Below are positions 61,471 through 64,000 of a DNA stretch of 64,000 bases, in pieces. Source of the stretch: Mesorhizobium sp. (lineage in GTDB: Bacteria > Pseudomonadota > Alphaproteobacteria > Rhizobiales > Rhizobiaceae); NCBI GenBank assembly GCA_022833215.1, contig JAIPUZ010000061.1:37927-101926 (forward strand), in the 5' to 3' direction. The notes under the pieces were generated by a model. It was not told the origin of the DNA and made no database searches. It saw only the letters and a program-made list of their open reading frames with translations. Every line of letters starts with the position of its first letter. Position 1 is the stretch's first letter. Both the position numbers and the translations under genes were made by a program.

Positions 61471-61501
61471 GCAGGGCCTCCGAAAGGTCCAGAGGCCCTG
61501 C
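61471..61501. other. Perfect inverted repeat between nqr and rep promoters
   Basis: GCAGGGCCTC (61471-61480) and GAGGCCCTGC (61492-61501) are exact reverse complements around an 11-nt loop. It has no T-tract on either side, so it is not a normal intrinsic terminator. It may insulate the divergent nqr and rep units or bind a protein. Confidence 0.55.
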
Positions 61502-61579
61502 TTCGTCGCTTTGTGTATCGGGGATAAAGGGAGGCCCACGAATCGGAATATGGTGCCTTGCGAGTGCAGAGGCCGGAAA

Positions 61580-61595
61580 GTTGACTGCAGTCAAC
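61580..61595. other. parS: parS site upstream of repA
   Basis: GTTGACTGCAGTCAAC is a perfect 16-bp palindrome that fits the repABC parS consensus GTTNNCNGCNGNNAAC. RepB binds such sites for plasmid partition. It lies 125 nt before the repA start, within the 370-nt nqrA-repA spacer, which also holds the hairpin at 61471 and an AT-rich stretch (61620-61645) likely to be part of the rep promoter. Confidence 0.9.
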
Positions 61596-61719
61596 AATGC
61601 GCGCCCTGGACGCGTTAACTATTCGTTAATATTAAATTTCTTGCTGCTGCAAGAGAATCGGGCATAAATGCGGTTTTAGAGCCGTAACGGCTTTTGAAGT
61701 GCATGTGCGGAAAATTTCG

Positions 61720-62922
61720 ATGAATCTGAAAGCCGATATTCCGGACGAAGTCGATGAAGTTGACCTGCTGGTGACGCAGCAAGCCAACGACCTGTCCGCC
61801 ATGCTTCATGAGCACCGGCTGGAGATGTTTCCGCCGGATGCCCGCAAAACCCTGCGTTCTTTCCAGCTTGCCGAAGTGGCTCAGTATCTCGGGGTGACCA
61901 GCGGCTACCTGAAGAACCTGTCTCTCGAAGGGAAGGGGCCGCAGCCGATGGTGACCCCGTCCGGCCGGCGCTCCTACACTGCCGAGCAGATGCTGGAAAT
62001 GCGCCACTTCCTGAACCGACATAGTCGCACGGCCAGATATGTCCCGCATCGAAGCGGCAGCGAGCACCTGCAGGTTCTGTCGGTGGTCAACTTCAAGGGC
62101 GGGTCCGCCAAGACCACCAGCGCTGCTCATTTGGCGCAACATCTGGCGCTGACCGGACACCGTGTTCTGGCCATCGATCTCGATCCGCAGGCTTCTCTTT
62201 CTGCTCTCTACGGCTTTCAGCCCGAGATCGATCATAACGAGTCGCTTTACGAAGCCCTGCGTTACGACGATCAGAGAAAGCCGCTATCCGCCCTGGTCAG
62301 GAAAACCAATTTCCCGGGGCTGGATGTCGTTCCCGCCAATCTCGAACTGCAGGAATATGAATACGATACGCCGCTGGCGCTGTCCCGGAACGATGGTTCC
62401 ATGGGGCGCATATTCTTTGGCCGGCTGGACGAAGCACTGGCGGATGTGGCCTATGACTATGACGTCGTTGTCATCGACTGTCCGCCGCAGCTTGGATATC
62501 TCACGCTGACTGCGCTTTCGTCATCCACGGGGATATTGATCACCGTTCATCCCCAGATGCTGGACGTCATGTCGATGTGCCAGTTTCTCATCATGATGGG
62601 CGAGGTGATGGGCACGCTGAAGCGGGCCGGGGCCAATATGCGGCTCGACTGGCTGCGCTATCTGGTCACTCGTTACGAACCGACCGATGGCCCGCAGAGC
62701 CAGATGGTTGCCTTCATGCGGGCGATCTTCAAGCAGCATGTTCTGGTGAACGAGATGCTGAAGTCGACGGCAATTTCGGACGCCGGCATTACCAAGCAGA
62801 CGCTTTATGAAGTCGAGCGTTCCCAGTTCACGCGGGCAACCTATGACAGGGCGATGGAGTCCCTTCATCGCGTGAACGGAGAGATCACCGAACTCATCCA
62901 CAAGGCATGGAGGCGTCGCTGA
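61720..62922 (+). CDS. repA: Plasmid partitioning protein RepA (ParA ATPase of repABC)
   Basis: This 400-residue ParA-type ATPase has an N-terminal HTH region (LAEVAQYLGVTSGYLKNLSL), deviant Walker A VNFKGGSAKTTSAAHLAQHL near residue 125, and YDVVVIDCPPQLGYLTLTAL. RepA represses the repABC operon and drives segregation. ATG 61720 is used; GTG 61699 is in frame. It overlaps repB as TGATG. Full length for the family. Confidence 0.95.
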   Translation: MNLKADIPDEVDEVDLLVTQQANDLSAMLHEHRLEMFPPDARKTLRSFQLAEVAQYLGVTSGYLKNLSLEGKGPQPMVTPSGRRSYTAEQMLEMRHFLNRHSRTARYVPHRSGSEHLQVLSVVNFKGGSAKTTSAAHLAQHLALTGHRVLAIDLDPQASLSALYGFQPEIDHNESLYEALRYDDQRKPLSALVRKTNFPGLDVVPANLELQEYEYDTPLALSRNDGSMGRIFFGRLDEALADVAYDYDVVVIDCPPQLGYLTLTALSSSTGILITVHPQMLDVMSMCQFLIMMGEVMGTLKRAGANMRLDWLRYLVTRYEPTDGPQSQMVAFMRAIFKQHVLVNEMLKSTAISDAGITKQTLYEVERSQFTRATYDRAMESLHRVNGEITELIHKAWRRR

Positions 62923-63959
62923 TGTCGAGAAAGAATCTCCTGGCTTCGCTGACCGAGCGGAAGTTGACCGCAGTCAACTCGAGCCCTTCGGACGCGGTTT
63001 CGCCATCTTCGGCTCTGGAGCGGAACCGCAACCGGGGCGCCTTCGGTGCGATCACGAGATCCATCGACGAGCTTGCCGAGAAAGCGCAGGCTGCCAAGGT
63101 GATGGAAGCGCGCTTGCTCGAGGGCGCGTCGATCATTGAAATCGATCCGGAACTGGTCGACGCCTCATTCGTCGCCGACCGCATGGGAGATGACGAGGCA
63201 GCTTTCGACGAGCTTCTGGAAGCCATTCGCGAGCAGGGACAGGATTCACCGATTCTGGTGCGACCTCATCCGGACGGCGAAGGGCGCTATATGATCGTTT
63301 TCGGCCACAGACGCCATCGCGTGGCGAAGACGCTTGGCCGGAAGGTGAGGGCGGTGGTCAGGGATCTCACGGATCAGGATCACGTCATCGCCCAGGGGCA
63401 GGAGAACTCGGCCCGCGCGGATCTGTCCTTCATCGAAAAGGCGGTCTTTGCACGTAATCTGGAGCGAAACGGCTATGACCGCGACGTCATCATGCAGGCG
63501 CTCGCCGTGGACAAGAGCGTCGTTTCCAAGATGATTTCCGTCACCAGCGATATTCCGGCTGAAATCATAGACGCTGTGGGCCCGGCCAGAAACAGTGGAC
63601 GGGATCGCTGGTACAAGCTGGCCATCAAATGCCGCGATCGGGCATCCGCTGCCAAGGCCGCGGCGGTGATTTCGACGGGCGAGTTTCGTAACGCAGACAG
63701 CGACGACCGGCTTTCTCTCCTGACCAGCCGCCTGGAGGGGGACGGGTCGAAGAAGAAGCCTGGCCGCCGCCCACCGGTCGTGAAACCCTGGGCGCCACGT
63801 GACAAGTCCGTTTCCGTTATAGCGAGACCCCGTGCAAAGGGCTTTTCGCTCGATCTCACGGATAAAGAAGCAAAGCCGTTTGGCGAATGGATTTCGAGGA
63901 ATCTGGACAGCCTCTATGAGGCGTTCAGGACGTCGGAGAAGACTGAACAGGAGAACTGA
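62922..63959 (+). CDS. repB: Plasmid partitioning protein RepB (ParB of repABC)
   Basis: This 345-residue ParB-type protein has the ParB N-terminal domain (GHRRHRVAKTLGRKVRAV) and the RepB-typical GQENSARADLSFIEKAVFAR, then an HTH (DRDVIMQALAVDKSVVSKMI). It binds parS and loads RepA. ATG 62922 overlaps the repA stop. A parS site lies inside its own 5' coding region (codons about 14-19). It is followed by the repB-repC spacer; repC is outside the window. Confidence 0.95.
   Translation: MSRKNLLASLTERKLTAVNSSPSDAVSPSSALERNRNRGAFGAITRSIDELAEKAQAAKVMEARLLEGASIIEIDPELVDASFVADRMGDDEAAFDELLEAIREQGQDSPILVRPHPDGEGRYMIVFGHRRHRVAKTLGRKVRAVVRDLTDQDHVIAQGQENSARADLSFIEKAVFARNLERNGYDRDVIMQALAVDKSVVSKMISVTSDIPAEIIDAVGPARNSGRDRWYKLAIKCRDRASAAKAAAVISTGEFRNADSDDRLSLLTSRLEGDGSKKKPGRRPPVVKPWAPRDKSVSVIARPRAKGFSLDLTDKEAKPFGEWISRNLDSLYEAFRTSEKTEQEN
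62963..62978. other. parS: parS site inside repB
   Basis: GTTGACCGCAGTCAAC fits the repABC parS consensus GTTNNCNGCNGNNAAC and differs from the upstream site by one base. It encodes part of the RepB residues LTAVN. Intragenic parS sites are known in some repABC loci. Confidence 0.85.
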
Positions 63960-64000
63960 AGCAGCAAAAGAAAAAGGCCCCCAAGCGACCTGCGTCGTGG
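63960..64000 (-). ncRNA. incA: Probable 3' end of the IncA antisense RNA (ctRNA), truncated by window edge
   Basis: In repABC operons the repB-repC spacer encodes a small antisense RNA that limits RepC. On the minus strand the spacer ends GGGGGCCTTTTTC, a G-rich element followed by a T-tract like the terminator of a ctRNA. The rest of the gene and repC lie beyond the window, so the call rests mainly on position. Confidence 0.4.

Noticed and set aside
1-64000. CRISPR array, insertion sequences, tRNA or rRNA genes
   Set aside because: I saw no regularly spaced direct repeats, no transposase or terminal inverted repeats, and no tRNA- or rRNA-like sequence while reading the window; a dedicated scan was not possible.

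Overview
The window is GC-rich, densely packed alphaproteobacterial DNA. Gene content, SD-led starts and many ATGA or TGATG overlaps point to Rhizobiales (Phyllobacteriaceae/Rhizobiaceae-like); this placement is inferred from gene families, not from a marker gene. The right end carries repA and repB of a repABC replicon with two matches to the repABC parS consensus, so the window is probably part of a large plasmid or chromid. The window closes before repC.

Layout. 1-7602: end of a TRAP transporter, a 2-hydroxyacid dehydrogenase and a five-gene dipeptide/nickel-type ABC transporter. 7676-12284 (minus): a complete four-carbon sugar acid (threonate/erythronate) set, otnI-otnC-otnK-ltnD-denD. 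12348-21184: ferredoxin reductase, creatininase-family hydrolase, NitT/Thi5-type ABC transporter, cytosine-deaminase-like amidohydrolase, FAD-linked oxidase, TetR/RutR-like regulator and [2Fe-2S] ferredoxin, which looks like a catabolic locus for an unknown cyclic nitrogen compound. 21398-24282: aldehyde dehydrogenase, RpiR regulator and an internally deleted class III aminotransferase. 24305-37056: acyl-CoA dehydrogenase with CoA-transferase and LysR; then M20 amidohydrolases, an HpcH aldolase, two paralogous 4,5-dihydroxyphthalate-decarboxylase-like binding proteins, a MocR regulator and a polar amino acid ABC transporter. 37276-39906: a four-gene phospholipid cassette (PlsC-like, CdsA-like, small membrane protein, CDP-alcohol phosphotransferase), followed by a universal stress protein.

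41090-53705 is a divergent regulon around a GntR regulator that encodes every step of non-phosphorylative (Weimberg-type) pentose oxidation to 2-oxoglutarate: mutarotase, SDR sugar dehydrogenase, SMP-30 lactonase, IlvD/EDD dehydratase, AraD1/GguC dehydratase and a 2-oxoglutarate-semialdehyde-type dehydrogenase. It has an Fbp-like ABC transporter as its likely uptake system. 53894-61349 is a compact Na+-NQR operon (nqrABCDEF-apbE-nqrM, then a CBS protein). Its NqrB is about 155 residues short and lacks the region that carries the covalent FMN site. An FNR/FixK-type box lies at exactly -41.5 from the start site predicted by a matching -10 upstream of nqrA, and another lies upstream of the universal stress gene, which suggests shared low-oxygen control.

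Overall this is an accessory, catabolism-heavy replicon: transport, oxidation and regulators in self-contained blocks, with respiratory Na+ pumping next to the replication/partition locus. All functions are read from motifs and context; no database search was run.
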